From: G963666535 sp963666535
GTDB lineage: Bacteria > Bacillota > Clostridia > Oscillospirales > Oscillospiraceae
Direction of reading: 5' to 3'
Assembly: GCA_963666535.1 (NCBI GenBank)
Contig: OY762913.1
Location: 1,178,001 to 1,242,000 of the forward strand
DNA: 64,000 nucleotides
Shown: one piece after another, positions 15,629 through 24,587 of the stretch
How the letters are laid out: each line of letters begins with the position of its first letter
Position numbering within the stretch: position 1 is the first letter of the stretch
Translations under genes and position numbers: made by a program
Notes under the pieces: generated by a model
What the model was told of the DNA's origin: nothing
The model's input: only the letters and a program-made list of their open reading frames with translations
The model's database searches: none

Positions 15629-15660
15629 CAGAAGAACCGCCGAATTCGGCGGTTCTTCTG
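15629..15660. terminator. perfect 16-bp palindromic hairpin
   Basis: CAGAAGAACCGCCGAA (15629-15644) is followed directly by its reverse complement. It sits 7 nt after the tRNA-like CCA end, the position of a tRNA terminator. From 15661 to 15937 no gene is seen. Confidence 0.65.
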
Positions 15661-15937
15661 CGTTAAATGTTCTGAGTTCATGAGTGCAGCTCCAATTGAT
15701 TTTGCAATCAGGGAAAGAAAAAGATGCTCGGCGACGGAGTCATTCCGTCGGCGATTTTGCCAAAATCCATAATTTGTCCCTAACGGACGTGAAATCGGCA
15801 ATCATACGCCTCTCTTGGACATTTACATTGAAATTAATACCTTGTTTAGGTATAATCAATGAACAGCAGGCCTTGCCCCTGTCGGCCACAGCATACCGTC
15901 TGGGATGATGCATCATCTGTATCGCCATCGTTTACAG

Positions 15938-16939
15938 CTAGGAAATATACAATATTGGCATAGTTTCTAATTGGTGTGACAGTTCTTGGCGCAAAAAGGA
16001 CTCGGCCTCTAAGCGTATATCATTTCGGTAGCAGTATTTGCCGCGTCCTCGTCCGGTCATTGACTCCCGATTTAAGAGTTGTACGGCACCGGGAAACGCA
16101 TCTGTATTGATTGCATTCTGTACGAAACTATAGGTCATCAGTATGATCTCGATAAATCCGGTTTGCTTGACCTTTTCGCTAAGTTCATCGGCAAGCTGCT
16201 CAATCAATTCACGATATAACTGTTTCCAATCCGGAAGCAGGATTACGGGGGCTATTAACAGCCCCACTGGATAGCCTGCACTCGCCATATTGTTAAGCGC
16301 TTGAATTCGTGCGTGTAGTGGCGAGGTACCAAGTTCTATGCGGCGTATGATATCCTGCGGGTTCACGCTCATACGAAATATTGTTTTACCCCTGTGATCA
16401 AGATTCAGTAGCGAATGAACCATATCAAATTTCGTTGGAAACGTTAGATGCCCGCGACCTTCGCACCCAAACCGCTCAATTGTATAGCGCAAGTTGTCTG
16501 TTATTGTGTTTTCCAGCACTAAATCGCTGTTGCTGCCAATCTCAAACGTTTGCGGGAAGGGAGCAGCATCAGCCTTTCTAAGCAGCCCGTCCAGCATTTG
16601 TTCCCGGTTGACAAACAGGCGGAGATAAGCGCATTTGTTGTAGCTACATACCAGATAACAATACAGGCACATAGCTCTGCAGCCTGAAGATGTATATGGT
16701 ACCAGCCAGTCGGAGACCTTATGGTTTGGTCCGTATTTGTGTGTCTTTCTAACTCCAATGATGAGATGACTTTTTAACTTTGGGAAATCCCGGTTATCCG
16801 CTGCTGTCAGTTCAGGTATGTGGTTGTGATTCTCAATTTTTACCCAAGGCAAGTTTGCATATGTGGACTGAAGCATCTTTCCCAACTCGTAGTACAGCGC
16901 ATCCGGTTCGTAATAAACGGCATCAAAGCTTATATTCAT
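15938..16939 (-). CDS. splB: spore photoproduct lyase
   Basis: 333 residues, normal for SplB, the radical-SAM enzyme that repairs the thymine dimer spore photoproduct during germination. The radical-SAM cluster is CRAMCLYC (Cys87, Cys91, Cys94), with the Cx3Cx2C spacing. The following SAM-binding part and the SplB-specific FRMSVNPQDIIRRIELGTSP and C-terminal GRGRGKYCYRNDI are present. The start ATG 16939 has TAGGAG upstream. The gene is more AT-rich than the core genes and stands alone. It implies a spore-forming host, or acquisition from one. Confidence 0.9.
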   Translation of the reverse strand: MNISFDAVYYEPDALYYELGKMLQSTYANLPWVKIENHNHIPELTAADNRDFPKLKSHLIIGVRKTHKYGPNHKVSDWLVPYTSSGCRAMCLYCYLVCSYNKCAYLRLFVNREQMLDGLLRKADAAPFPQTFEIGSNSDLVLENTITDNLRYTIERFGCEGRGHLTFPTKFDMVHSLLNLDHRGKTIFRMSVNPQDIIRRIELGTSPLHARIQALNNMASAGYPVGLLIAPVILLPDWKQLYRELIEQLADELSEKVKQTGFIEIILMTYSFVQNAINTDAFPGAVQLLNRESMTGRGRGKYCYRNDIRLEAESFLRQELSHQLETMPILYIS

Positions 16940-17131
16940 TTTGAATCTCCTAACGGACCATAGTCAATCTTAAATGGTATACTTTGATAGTATGGATATC
17001 CATCTAAACATTATCCATAGGAGAAGCCCTAAGGCTTCAGAGCGTCGGGCCTACTTATGGCACCCATACGAACTTCGCTTAATGTTTATTGCATTATTTA
17101 GTGATGCAGATAATTTGGAGTGATAAGAGCA

Positions 17132-17704
17132 ATGAAGGAAAGACCAAATTTGGATACAAAGTTAGACGAAAAGACATTTCGTGATTTTTATTATTTGAAA
17201 GAGGAATTGATAGATTTTTGCAAGGCAAATGGCTTACCTTCTTCAGGTGGAAAAATTGAATTAACGGACAGAATTGCTCATTACCTCAATACAAGAGAAA
17301 TAGTGCCCCTGATCTCAATCCACAAGCCGAAAGTTTCCGGCGACACAATTACGGAAGATACTACAATCGAGCCTGATTTTGTTTGTTCGGAAAAGCACCG
17401 TGCCTTTTTTAGGGATAAAATAGGGAAGAGTTTTTCTTTTAATGTCGCGTTTCAAAAATGGCTGAAATCCAATACCGGAAAAACCTACAGTCAGGCAATA
17501 GAAGCCTATCGAGATATTATTGCAGAGAAGAAAAGCAATACAACTGTAATAGATAAACAGTTTGAATATAACACCTATATCCGCGCTTTTTTCGCAGATA
17601 ATCCCGGCAAAGCTTTGAATCAGGCAATTATTTGCTGGAAATACAAAAGGGCAATGCCGGGGCATCACCGTTATGAAAAATCCGATTTGGCTGCGCTGAT
17701 TTAG
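17132..17704 (+). CDS. SAP-domain / DUF6434 protein
   Basis: 190 residues from ATG 17132. The N-terminal 60 residues form a SAP-like helix-extended loop-helix (ELIDFCKANGLPSSGGKIEL, then TDRIAHYLN), a fold that can bind DNA. The rest contains a DUF6434-type domain (AFFRDKIGKSFSFNVAFQKW, then TYSQAIEAYRDI), and a C-terminal repeat of the same pattern (AFFADNPGKALNQAIICWKY). The function is unknown. The gene is AT-rich like splB, from which it diverges, and was probably acquired. Confidence 0.75.
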   Translation: MKERPNLDTKLDEKTFRDFYYLKEELIDFCKANGLPSSGGKIELTDRIAHYLNTREIVPLISIHKPKVSGDTITEDTTIEPDFVCSEKHRAFFRDKIGKSFSFNVAFQKWLKSNTGKTYSQAIEAYRDIIAEKKSNTTVIDKQFEYNTYIRAFFADNPGKALNQAIICWKYKRAMPGHHRYEKSDLAALI

Positions 17705-17714
17705 ATGATGGGAG

Positions 17715-17861
17715 CTTTTCTATTGGAATAATATGGTTTTGCTCATAGCGATTAAGCGTTCCCTTGCGGCTGACCCATTTGTAGTAGCCAGAGCGATTGA
17801 CGCCATCATGGCGCAAAGAGATTGCCGCGAAGGCAAGCCTTGCAATCCGGGCTTTCAGCAT
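17715..17861 (-). mobile_element. IS3-family transposase (OrfB) fragment
   Basis: The minus strand encodes GVNRSGYYKWVSRKGTLNRY, the start of the IS3-family OrfB transposase before its DDE domain. Only about 40 residues are recognisable and the catalytic core is gone. No inverted repeats were found. It lies in the gap between the SAP gene and the histidine kinase. Confidence 0.6.
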
Positions 17862-17888
17862 ATGTCGGTGTGCCCGGAGATACTGTAG

Positions 17889-18992
17889 TTACTTCATCGG
17901 CAGTATTACCGTGAATTTGGTTCCTTCTCCGGGCTCGCTTTTGCAGTCGATGCTGCCGCCATGCAGATTGATGATTTTTTCCGCCAAGGTCAGTCCGAGC
18001 CCGTTGCCTTCCGTGGCGCGGGACTCGTCCGCCTGGTAAAATTTATTGAATATACGAGCGACCGAATCAGGACTAATACCCGCTCCGCTGTCGAGAATTA
18101 CGAATTTTACACTATCGTTCTCCTGCCTGAGTGTTACGCTGATTTTGCCGCCCTCCGGGGTAAATTTCACTGCGTTGTCGATCAGGTTCAACCAAACCTG
18201 GCTTAAAAGCTCCTCGTTGCCGACGCAGCGGACATCCAGAATATCCGCTGAGAAGGAAAGCTTTTTCTGCTCCCACTTGGGTTCCAACAACAAAATACTG
18301 CGCCGCACCTGCTCTCCAAGATTAAATAAATGTTTATCAGAGAGAATTCTCTGGTTTTCCACCTTGGACAGGTTGAGCACATTCGTGGCAAGCGAAGCCA
18401 GCCTGCCCGATTCACCGATCACGATGTCAAGGTATTCATCCCGTTCCTCAGGTGGCAGATCGTTATATTTCAGCATTTCCGCAAAACCCTTGATGGAAAC
18501 AATTGGTGTCTTAAACTCGTGGGAAAAGTTATTGACGAAATCCTTGCGCAACAGCTCGATACCGCCGAGCTCTTCGGCCATACGGTTGAAGCTGTCGGCC
18601 AGTTCGTGAAACTCCGGCGGATGCGAGATGTCAAGACGGGCTGAGAAATCGCCGTTTGCAAGCTGATTGGTGGAGGCGATTACCTTCCGTATCGGCCGCA
18701 GGGGTATTCTGCCGATGACAAAGGACACGGCGGTGCCTACAATAACGCTCGACACCAGGGCGATGACGATCATGACAAAAAGGCTCGGCATTTCGGTATT
18801 TCCGACGAGTCCCGTATGGATTGCGACGAAACTGATGCCCGCGACGATCAGCGCGGTAACCGCAAAGTTTATAAAGACAAAAATTGAAAAAAACATGGGG
18901 AGACCGATCCTGTGCCTAAGCCTGCGTTGTGGTTCATTTCCGTTCCGCAGTTCATTCCGAAAGGCTCTCCTGATTTGCCGCCCATGCTTCAT
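17889..18992 (-). CDS. sensor histidine kinase
   Basis: 367 residues, complete. Two transmembrane segments (about 33-58 and 70-95) with only a short extracytoplasmic loop, then a HAMP domain (about 95-147), HisKA with FSHEFKTP (phospho-acceptor His158), and an HATPase domain with N-box NLIDNAVKFTPEGG, G1 DSGAGIS and G2 GNGLGLTLA. The short sensor loop suggests intramembrane sensing, as in kinases that respond to cell-envelope antibiotics. It overlaps the response regulator gene by 4 nt. The divergent ABC exporter is a likely target of the pair. Confidence 0.9.
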   Translation of the reverse strand: MKHGRQIRRAFRNELRNGNEPQRRLRHRIGLPMFFSIFVFINFAVTALIVAGISFVAIHTGLVGNTEMPSLFVMIVIALVSSVIVGTAVSFVIGRIPLRPIRKVIASTNQLANGDFSARLDISHPPEFHELADSFNRMAEELGGIELLRKDFVNNFSHEFKTPIVSIKGFAEMLKYNDLPPEERDEYLDIVIGESGRLASLATNVLNLSKVENQRILSDKHLFNLGEQVRRSILLLEPKWEQKKLSFSADILDVRCVGNEELLSQVWLNLIDNAVKFTPEGGKISVTLRQENDSVKFVILDSGAGISPDSVARIFNKFYQADESRATEGNGLGLTLAEKIINLHGGSIDCKSEPGEGTKFTVILPMK

Positions 18993-19663
18993 ACCTTTTT
19001 CACCGCCTTATACCCAAGGCCCCGCACGGAGACCAGCTCAAATTCAGGATAGTCCTCAAATCGCCTGCGCAGACGGTTGATGTGTACATTGACGGTTGTG
19101 TCCGTGCTCTCCGACTCCATGCCCCATATTTCATCCATAAGCTGGATTCGGGTGAAAATGTGATCCGGATAGGACAGCAGCTTATAGAGCAGCATGAATT
19201 CCTTTTGCGGGAGGGTCTGCTTGTCCTCTCCGCGAACAACAGTTAATGCATCGTAATCCAGTGTCACCTGTCCAATTGTGAGCTTATGCTGGCTGACGAT
19301 CTGCGAACGCCGGAGCAGAGCTTTGATCCGCAAAAGCATTTCTTCATTATCTACGGGCTTGGTCATATAATCGTCCGTTCCGACGAGAAAGCCCTGCTTT
19401 TTATCCGCAGGAAGCTGCTTTGCCGTTACCATGAGAATTGGAAGCGTACAGCCGACATCCCGAAGCTCTTTGGTAAATTCATAGCCGTCCATGCCCGGCA
19501 TCATGATATCAAGCACAATCAGGTCGACATGCTGTACGTCCATAAGTTCAAGCGCAGCTGTACCATTCTCGGCGGTGCAGACCGAATAGCCGTCCCTTTT
19601 CAGCACGGCCTCCATCAATTTTCTTGTGTTCTTGTTATCTTCAACGATCATGATATGAAACAT
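18989..19663 (-). CDS. OmpR-family response regulator
   Basis: 224 residues. The receiver domain (1-115) has the acidic pair ED (8-9), the phospho-acceptor Asp52 in LDIMMPG, Thr in MVTAK and Lys in TKPV. The C-terminal winged helix (about 130-224) has FMLLYKLLSYPDHIFTR, then VNVHINRLRRRFEDYP and RGLGYK. It is co-transcribed with the kinase through an ATGA overlap. It lies back-to-back with the ABC exporter operon, separated by 500 bp containing three tandem 121-bp repeats. Confidence 0.92.
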   Translation of the reverse strand: MFHIMIVEDNKNTRKLMEAVLKRDGYSVCTAENGTAALELMDVQHVDLIVLDIMMPGMDGYEFTKELRDVGCTLPILMVTAKQLPADKKQGFLVGTDDYMTKPVDNEEMLLRIKALLRRSQIVSQHKLTIGQVTLDYDALTVVRGEDKQTLPQKEFMLLYKLLSYPDHIFTRIQLMDEIWGMESESTDTTVNVHINRLRRRFEDYPEFELVSVRGLGYKAVKKV

Positions 19664-19689
19664 CCCGCGTCACCTCCGTTAGCCAAATT

Positions 19690-20058
19690 ATATCGTAGCC
19701 TGCGGCTATGATATAACGGCCATGCGGCGCGTCCCGCGCCGTGGCTGTAATCCTAGCGCAGGGGCACGAAGTGCCCCTATGCGCATATAATAACTGCTTT
19801 TGCAGTTATTATATCATAATCCGATATTATGATATAATATGCCATCGGCGCGTCCCGCGCCGTGGCTGTAATCCTAGCGCAGGGGCACGAAGTGCCCCTA
19901 TGCGCATATAATAACTGCTTTTGCAGTTATTATATCATAATCCGATATTATGATATAATATGCCATCGGCGCGTTCCGCGCCGTGGCTGAAATCCCAGTG
20001 CAGGGGCACGAAGTGCCCCTATGCGCATATAATAACTGCTTTTGCAGTTATTATATCA
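19690..20058. repeat. three tandem 121-bp hairpin-rich units
   Basis: The motif GTGGCTGTAATCC begins at 19741, 19862 and (as GTGGCTGAAATCC) 19983, a period of 121 bp. Each unit contains several stems: GGCGCG/CGCGCC, GGGGCAC-GAA-GTGCCCC, ATATAATAACTGC with its complement around TTTT, and between units TATCATAAT/ATTATGATA. The units are almost identical, which implies recent amplification. There is no spacer diversity, so this is not a CRISPR array. A diverged single copy lies at 32008-32100. Confidence 0.9.
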
Positions 20059-20168
20059 CATAAAATGAACCGAAGGAAAACCATCAAGTTTCTTTTCAGT
20101 TAACAAACCGGATTTATGATGCCCATAACGCAAAATACCAAATAATTTTAACGAGCAGGATGGGTGTT

Positions 20169-21926
20169 ATGATCAAAATATTCAAGTATATAAAAAAGAA
20201 AGAGTGGATTCTGGTTCTGTGCAGCCTTGTGTTTATCGTTGCACAGGTATTCCTTGATTTGAAGCTGCCGGACTATATGTCGCAAATCACGCAGCTTGTG
20301 CAGAGCCAGGGCAGCCAAATGAGCGAAATTCTCTCAGCGGGCGGATGGATGCTACTGTGCGCGCTTGGAAGCCTTGCGGCGTCCATTATCGTCGCGGGTT
20401 TTGCGGCGCGGGTTGCGGCAAACCTATGCAAAGAGCTGCGCGCACTGCAGTTCGACAGGGTCGAGGCCTTTTCCATGGAAGAGATAAACGGCTTTTCCAC
20501 GGCCAGCCTGATCACCCGTTCGACAAACGATATCACACAGGTACAGATGATTATCGCCATGGGTTTGCAGGCAATGATAAAAGCGCCGATCACCGCTGTA
20601 TGGGCGGTCACCAAGATTGCAAATAAGGGCTGGGAGTGGACAACGGCAACCGCGGTTGCGGTATTTGTGCTTGTGATCATGATCAGCGTCATTATCGTCT
20701 TTGCCATTCCGAAGTTCAAAAAGATTCAGGGCCTTACAGACAATCTGAACCGCGTCACAAGAGAAAATCTGACGGGCCTTTGTGTGGTGAGAGCGTATAA
20801 CGCCGAAAAATATCAGGAGAATAAATTCGAGCTTGCAAACAACGAGCTTACAAGCACAAACCTTTTCGCAAACCGTGTGATGGCGATTATGATGCCGGGT
20901 ATGACAGCGATCATGAGCGGTCTCAGCCTCGCAATTTACTGGATTGGAGCCTACCTGATCAATTCTGCGGGAATGATGGATAAAATTGATTTATTTTCAA
21001 ACATGGTTGTGTTCATGTCCTACGCCGTACAGGTCGTCATGTCCTTTATGATGGTCAGCATGGTTTTCATCATGCTGCCCCGCGCCTCCGTAGCAGCTAA
21101 GCGCATTGCTGAAGTCATTGAAACAAAGCCAACAATACTTGATGGTGCGGGGACCGAGCCGCCCGAAAACGTGTCGGGCGAAGTGGAATTTCGCAATGTA
21201 AGCTTTCAATATCCCGATGCGTCGGAATACGTTCTGCACGATGTGAGCTTCACGGCGCACAAGGGCGAAACGGTCGCGTTTATCGGGTCGACAGGCAGCG
21301 GAAAGAGTACGCTGATTAACCTTGTCCCCCGCTTCTATGACGCAACCGAGGGTGAGGTGCTGATTGACGGCGTCAATGTCCGTGAATACACGCAGAAAAG
21401 GCTTTACAACAAGCTCGGATATGTTCCGCAAAGAGCCGTGATGTTTTCCGGCACTGTCGCATCCAATGTCGCCTACGGCGATAACGGAAGGACTGTTTAT
21501 ACGGAAGACGATGTGAAAAAGGCGGTTGAAATCGCCCAGAGCAGTGAGTTTGTTGAGAACCTGCCTGATCAGTACAACGGCATTGTGGCGCAGGGCGGAA
21601 CGAATTTGTCCGGCGGGCAGAAGCAGCGCCTGTCCATCGCGCGCGCGGTTTGCAGAAAACCGGAAATTTACATATTCGACGACTCCTTCTCCGCGCTTGA
21701 TTATAAAACAGACCGGATTCTGCGTTCAGTTTTGAAAAAAGAAACGGCTGATACCACAACGCTCATTGTTGCGCAGCGGATCGGCACGATTAAAGACGCG
21801 GACAAAATCGTGGTGCTGGATGAAGGCGCCGTGGTTGATATTGGCACGCATGATGCGCTTATGAAAAATTGTAAGGTCTATCAGGAGATTGCGCTTTCGC
21901 AGCTTTCAAAGGAGGAACTGGCATAA
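20169..21926 (+). CDS. ABC exporter half-transporter with degenerate ATPase site (subunit 1)
   Basis: 585 residues from ATG 20169 (AGGATGGGTG upstream; ATG 20160 is possible). Six transmembrane helices in the first 320 residues, then a nucleotide-binding domain: Walker A STGSGKST, signature LSGGQKQR, Walker B IYIFDDSFSALD and switch VAQRIG. The catalytic Glu is Asp (FDDS) and the switch His is Gln. The partner gene has the complementary defect in its signature, so the two form a heterodimer with one active and one degenerate site, as in TM287/288 and LmrCD. Such exporters expel drugs or lipids. Confidence 0.92.
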   Translation: MIKIFKYIKKKEWILVLCSLVFIVAQVFLDLKLPDYMSQITQLVQSQGSQMSEILSAGGWMLLCALGSLAASIIVAGFAARVAANLCKELRALQFDRVEAFSMEEINGFSTASLITRSTNDITQVQMIIAMGLQAMIKAPITAVWAVTKIANKGWEWTTATAVAVFVLVIMISVIIVFAIPKFKKIQGLTDNLNRVTRENLTGLCVVRAYNAEKYQENKFELANNELTSTNLFANRVMAIMMPGMTAIMSGLSLAIYWIGAYLINSAGMMDKIDLFSNMVVFMSYAVQVVMSFMMVSMVFIMLPRASVAAKRIAEVIETKPTILDGAGTEPPENVSGEVEFRNVSFQYPDASEYVLHDVSFTAHKGETVAFIGSTGSGKSTLINLVPRFYDATEGEVLIDGVNVREYTQKRLYNKLGYVPQRAVMFSGTVASNVAYGDNGRTVYTEDDVKKAVEIAQSSEFVENLPDQYNGIVAQGGTNLSGGQKQRLSIARAVCRKPEIYIFDDSFSALDYKTDRILRSVLKKETADTTTLIVAQRIGTIKDADKIVVLDEGAVVDIGTHDALMKNCKVYQEIALSQLSKEELA

Positions 21927-23782
21927 TGGCTAAGAACGATTACGTCATCGGTGAAAATAAGAACACGCAGACCAGAAGCCACGCAGGCCCCGGTGGCCCA
22001 ATGGGAGGGGCGCGCGCGACGGGGGGAAAGGCAAAAAACTTTAAAAAAACGCTGGCAGAATTGATCATGTACTGCAGGTCTCAGCTGCCGGCCATAATCA
22101 TAGCGATATTATGCGCGGCGGTCGGCTCGACACTGACGCTTGTAGGACCAAACAAGCTCAGCGAGGTCACCAACCTCATTACAGCCGGGTTTATGACGGG
22201 GATCGACCTGAATGCCATTGTAAAAATCTGCGCCACGCTTGTGTTGATCTATGCGATAGGCGCGCTGCTGTCATTTTCTCAGGGGTATATCATGGCAACG
22301 GTCACACAAAAGGTTTCCAAGCGTCTGCGCTCCGATGTCTCTTCCAAAATCAATCGGCTGCCCATCTGGTATTACAATAAAACAACCCACGGCGATGTGC
22401 TCAGCCGCGTTACCAATGATGTGGATGCCATAGGCCAGACCTTGAATCAGAGCATTGGCACCCTCGTATCATCAGCGACTCTGTTCCTTGGTTCGCTCAT
22501 CATGATGCTGATCACCAATGTCGTCATGACGCTGGCGGCGGTTGCCGCGACCATCATCGGATTTGTGCTTATGATGATGATTATGTCAAAATCCCAAAAG
22601 TATTTTAACACGCAGCAGCGTAATTTGGGCGCGATGAATGGCCATGTGGAAGAAATTTACGCCGGGCACAACGTCGTGAAGCTGTATAACGGTGAGAAGG
22701 CGGCAAAGGAGACCTTCAGTGCAATTAACGATCAGCTCTGTGACAGCGCGTTTAAGTCCCAGTTCCTGTCGGGCCTGATGATGCCAATCATGACCTTCAT
22801 CGGCAACTTCGGTTACGTGGCCGTTTGCGTCGTAGGTGCGGTACTCGCCATAAATGGCACAATCTCATTCGGCGTGATCGTCGCATTTATGCTCTATATC
22901 AGGCTGTTCACCCAGCCACTTGCCCAGCTCGCGCAGGTCGCGACGAGCCTTCAGTCCACGGCCGCAGCCAGCGAGCGCGTATTTGAATTTTTAGGGCAGG
23001 ACGAAATGGAAGACGAAAGCAAAAAACAAGCGTATCTTGCAACCGCGGAGGGCGAGGTGGAATTCCGCAATGTGCGCTTCGGCTATGAGGATTCCGATGC
23101 GACGGTCATTCATGATTTTTCGGCTAAGGCAAAACCGGGGCAGAAAATCGCAATCGTCGGGCCGACAGGCGCGGGCAAGACGACAATGGTCAATCTGCTC
23201 ATGCGCTTTCATGAAATCAAAGACGGCGAAATCCTCATAGACGGGACACCGATCAGTGAACTTACGCGCGAGAACGTGCACGACTTATTCTGTATGGTGC
23301 TTCAGGACACATGGCTGTTTGAGGGAACGATCAGGGAAAACGTCGTTTACTGCAAAGAAGGCGTCAGTGACGGCGAGGTGGTGCAGGCCTGCAAAGCGGT
23401 GGGAATCCACCATTTTATCAAAACGCTGCCCAAAGGCTATGACACGGTTTTAAATGAGTCCTCCAGCCTCTCGGCCGGTCAAAAACAGCAGCTCACTATC
23501 GCGCGCGCCATGATCAAAAATGCGCCGATGCTCATTCTCGACGAGGCAACAAGCTCTGTCGATACCCGCACCGAGGTGCTGATTCAGCAGGCTATGGATA
23601 AGTTGATGGAAGGCAGGACGTCATTTGTCATCGCCCATCGCCTCTCAACGATCAAAAACGCGGATATCATTCTGGTGATGAAGAACGGCGACATTATTGA
23701 AAGCGGCAATCATCAGGAGCTTCTCGCCAAGGGCGGCTTTTACGCTGAGTTGTATAACAGCCAGTTTGAGAAGGCGTCGTAA
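21926..23782 (+). CDS. ABC exporter half-transporter (subunit 2)
   Basis: 618 residues, starting at an ATG that overlaps the TAA of subunit 1 by one base. A 45-residue Gly-rich cytoplasmic leader precedes six transmembrane helices. The nucleotide-binding domain has Walker A GPTGAGKTT, canonical Walker B LILDEATSSVD with catalytic Glu, and switch IAHRLS. The signature is LSAGQKQQ instead of LSGGQ. It thus supplies the intact Walker/Glu half of the active site, while the degenerate site uses its altered signature. Probably regulated by the divergent two-component system. A hairpin follows the stop. Confidence 0.92.
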   Translation: MAKNDYVIGENKNTQTRSHAGPGGPMGGARATGGKAKNFKKTLAELIMYCRSQLPAIIIAILCAAVGSTLTLVGPNKLSEVTNLITAGFMTGIDLNAIVKICATLVLIYAIGALLSFSQGYIMATVTQKVSKRLRSDVSSKINRLPIWYYNKTTHGDVLSRVTNDVDAIGQTLNQSIGTLVSSATLFLGSLIMMLITNVVMTLAAVAATIIGFVLMMMIMSKSQKYFNTQQRNLGAMNGHVEEIYAGHNVVKLYNGEKAAKETFSAINDQLCDSAFKSQFLSGLMMPIMTFIGNFGYVAVCVVGAVLAINGTISFGVIVAFMLYIRLFTQPLAQLAQVATSLQSTAAASERVFEFLGQDEMEDESKKQAYLATAEGEVEFRNVRFGYEDSDATVIHDFSAKAKPGQKIAIVGPTGAGKTTMVNLLMRFHEIKDGEILIDGTPISELTRENVHDLFCMVLQDTWLFEGTIRENVVYCKEGVSDGEVVQACKAVGIHHFIKTLPKGYDTVLNESSSLSAGQKQQLTIARAMIKNAPMLILDEATSSVDTRTEVLIQQAMDKLMEGRTSFVIAHRLSTIKNADIILVMKNGDIIESGNHQELLAKGGFYAELYNSQFEKAS

Positions 23783-23826
23783 GAATCTAAAGATATCAAC
23801 GATCACAACTTCATAAAGTTTAATAC

Positions 23827-23872
23827 CTTGGCCCGACAGTTACCAGTATCACCGGTAGCCTGTCGGGCCAAG
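23827..23872 (+). terminator. hairpin after ABC operon
   Basis: A perfect 13-bp stem (CTTGGCCCGACAG at 23827-23839 with 23860-23872) around a 20-nt loop. No T run follows, so termination efficiency is uncertain. The stretch 23873-24095 contains no supported gene. Confidence 0.6.
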
Positions 23873-24095
23873 TATTGCCTGAACGGCCTTTTACATCGCA
23901 GAATCATGGGCAGGCAGCTGAGTCCTTCGGCGGCGTCCATATCATTCTCCGCCTCCATCGCAGTCAGAGCATTAGCTCCAAATATTCGGAGCAAAACCGG
24001 CTGTCCAAAGCCAGAAAAACATGATATGATTGTCAAAATACCGAGGGGTTGGCTCTATGATTTGTAAAGACAGGAAAGACGCCGGAGAGGAGCGC

Positions 24096-24587
24096 ATGAC
24101 TGAATACGCTTACGGCTACTGCGGGATGCCATGCGCTCTGTGCACCCGTTACCGGACGGAGGGAAAGAGCGGATGTCCCGGCTGCTCCCACGACGGCTAC
24201 GATACGAAGCCCTGCAAGGCACACCACTGCTGCCGGGAGAAAAAGCGTTCCCATTGCGGAGCGTGCGAAGGCTTTCCGTGCATGAAGCTGGGCAAGATGG
24301 GCGATTTCAGCGACCTGAATACCGGCCGCGTAAAGGAGCGCACCTGCAACTATATTGCATCGCACGGGTTTGACGCATGGTATCAGGGCTACGCCCGGCG
24401 GGCCGATTTGCTCACCATCGCATTGGAACAATACAACAACGGGCACATAAAACTGGTGCTTTGGAAACAATTTGAGCATGACCGGGACGGCTATACAAAC
24501 GCGAAAACCGAATTTGTGCGCCGGTATACGCAGAAGGCAAAAAGCCAATATGGAGTCCAGGCTGATATGGAAGGGAAGAGATCATAA
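24096..24587 (+). CDS. DUF3795 Cys-rich protein
   Basis: 163 residues from ATG 24096 (GGAGAGG upstream). The N-terminal 75 residues are Cys-rich in the DUF3795 pattern (YGYCGMPCALCTRY, CPGC, then CKAHHCC and HCGACEGFPC), suggesting a zinc or iron-sulfur site. The helical C-terminus is less conserved. Function unknown; family members are small cytoplasmic proteins of anaerobes. It overlaps the metallo-beta-lactamase gene by one base, so they are co-expressed. Confidence 0.85.
   Translation: MTEYAYGYCGMPCALCTRYRTEGKSGCPGCSHDGYDTKPCKAHHCCREKKRSHCGACEGFPCMKLGKMGDFSDLNTGRVKERTCNYIASHGFDAWYQGYARRADLLTIALEQYNNGHIKLVLWKQFEHDRDGYTNAKTEFVRRYTQKAKSQYGVQADMEGKRS

Noticed and set aside
15684..15928. Short frames on both strands between the tRNA fragment and splB
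   Set aside because: They lack ribosome sites and similarity to known proteins, and overlap each other antisense.
19690..20058. Possible CRISPR array
   Set aside because: Period is 121 bp with nearly identical units throughout; there are no unique spacers and no cas genes in the window.
23803..24036. Minus-strand frame of 77 codons after the ABC operon
   Set aside because: No ribosome site and no recognised similarity; it includes the terminator hairpin in its 3' part.
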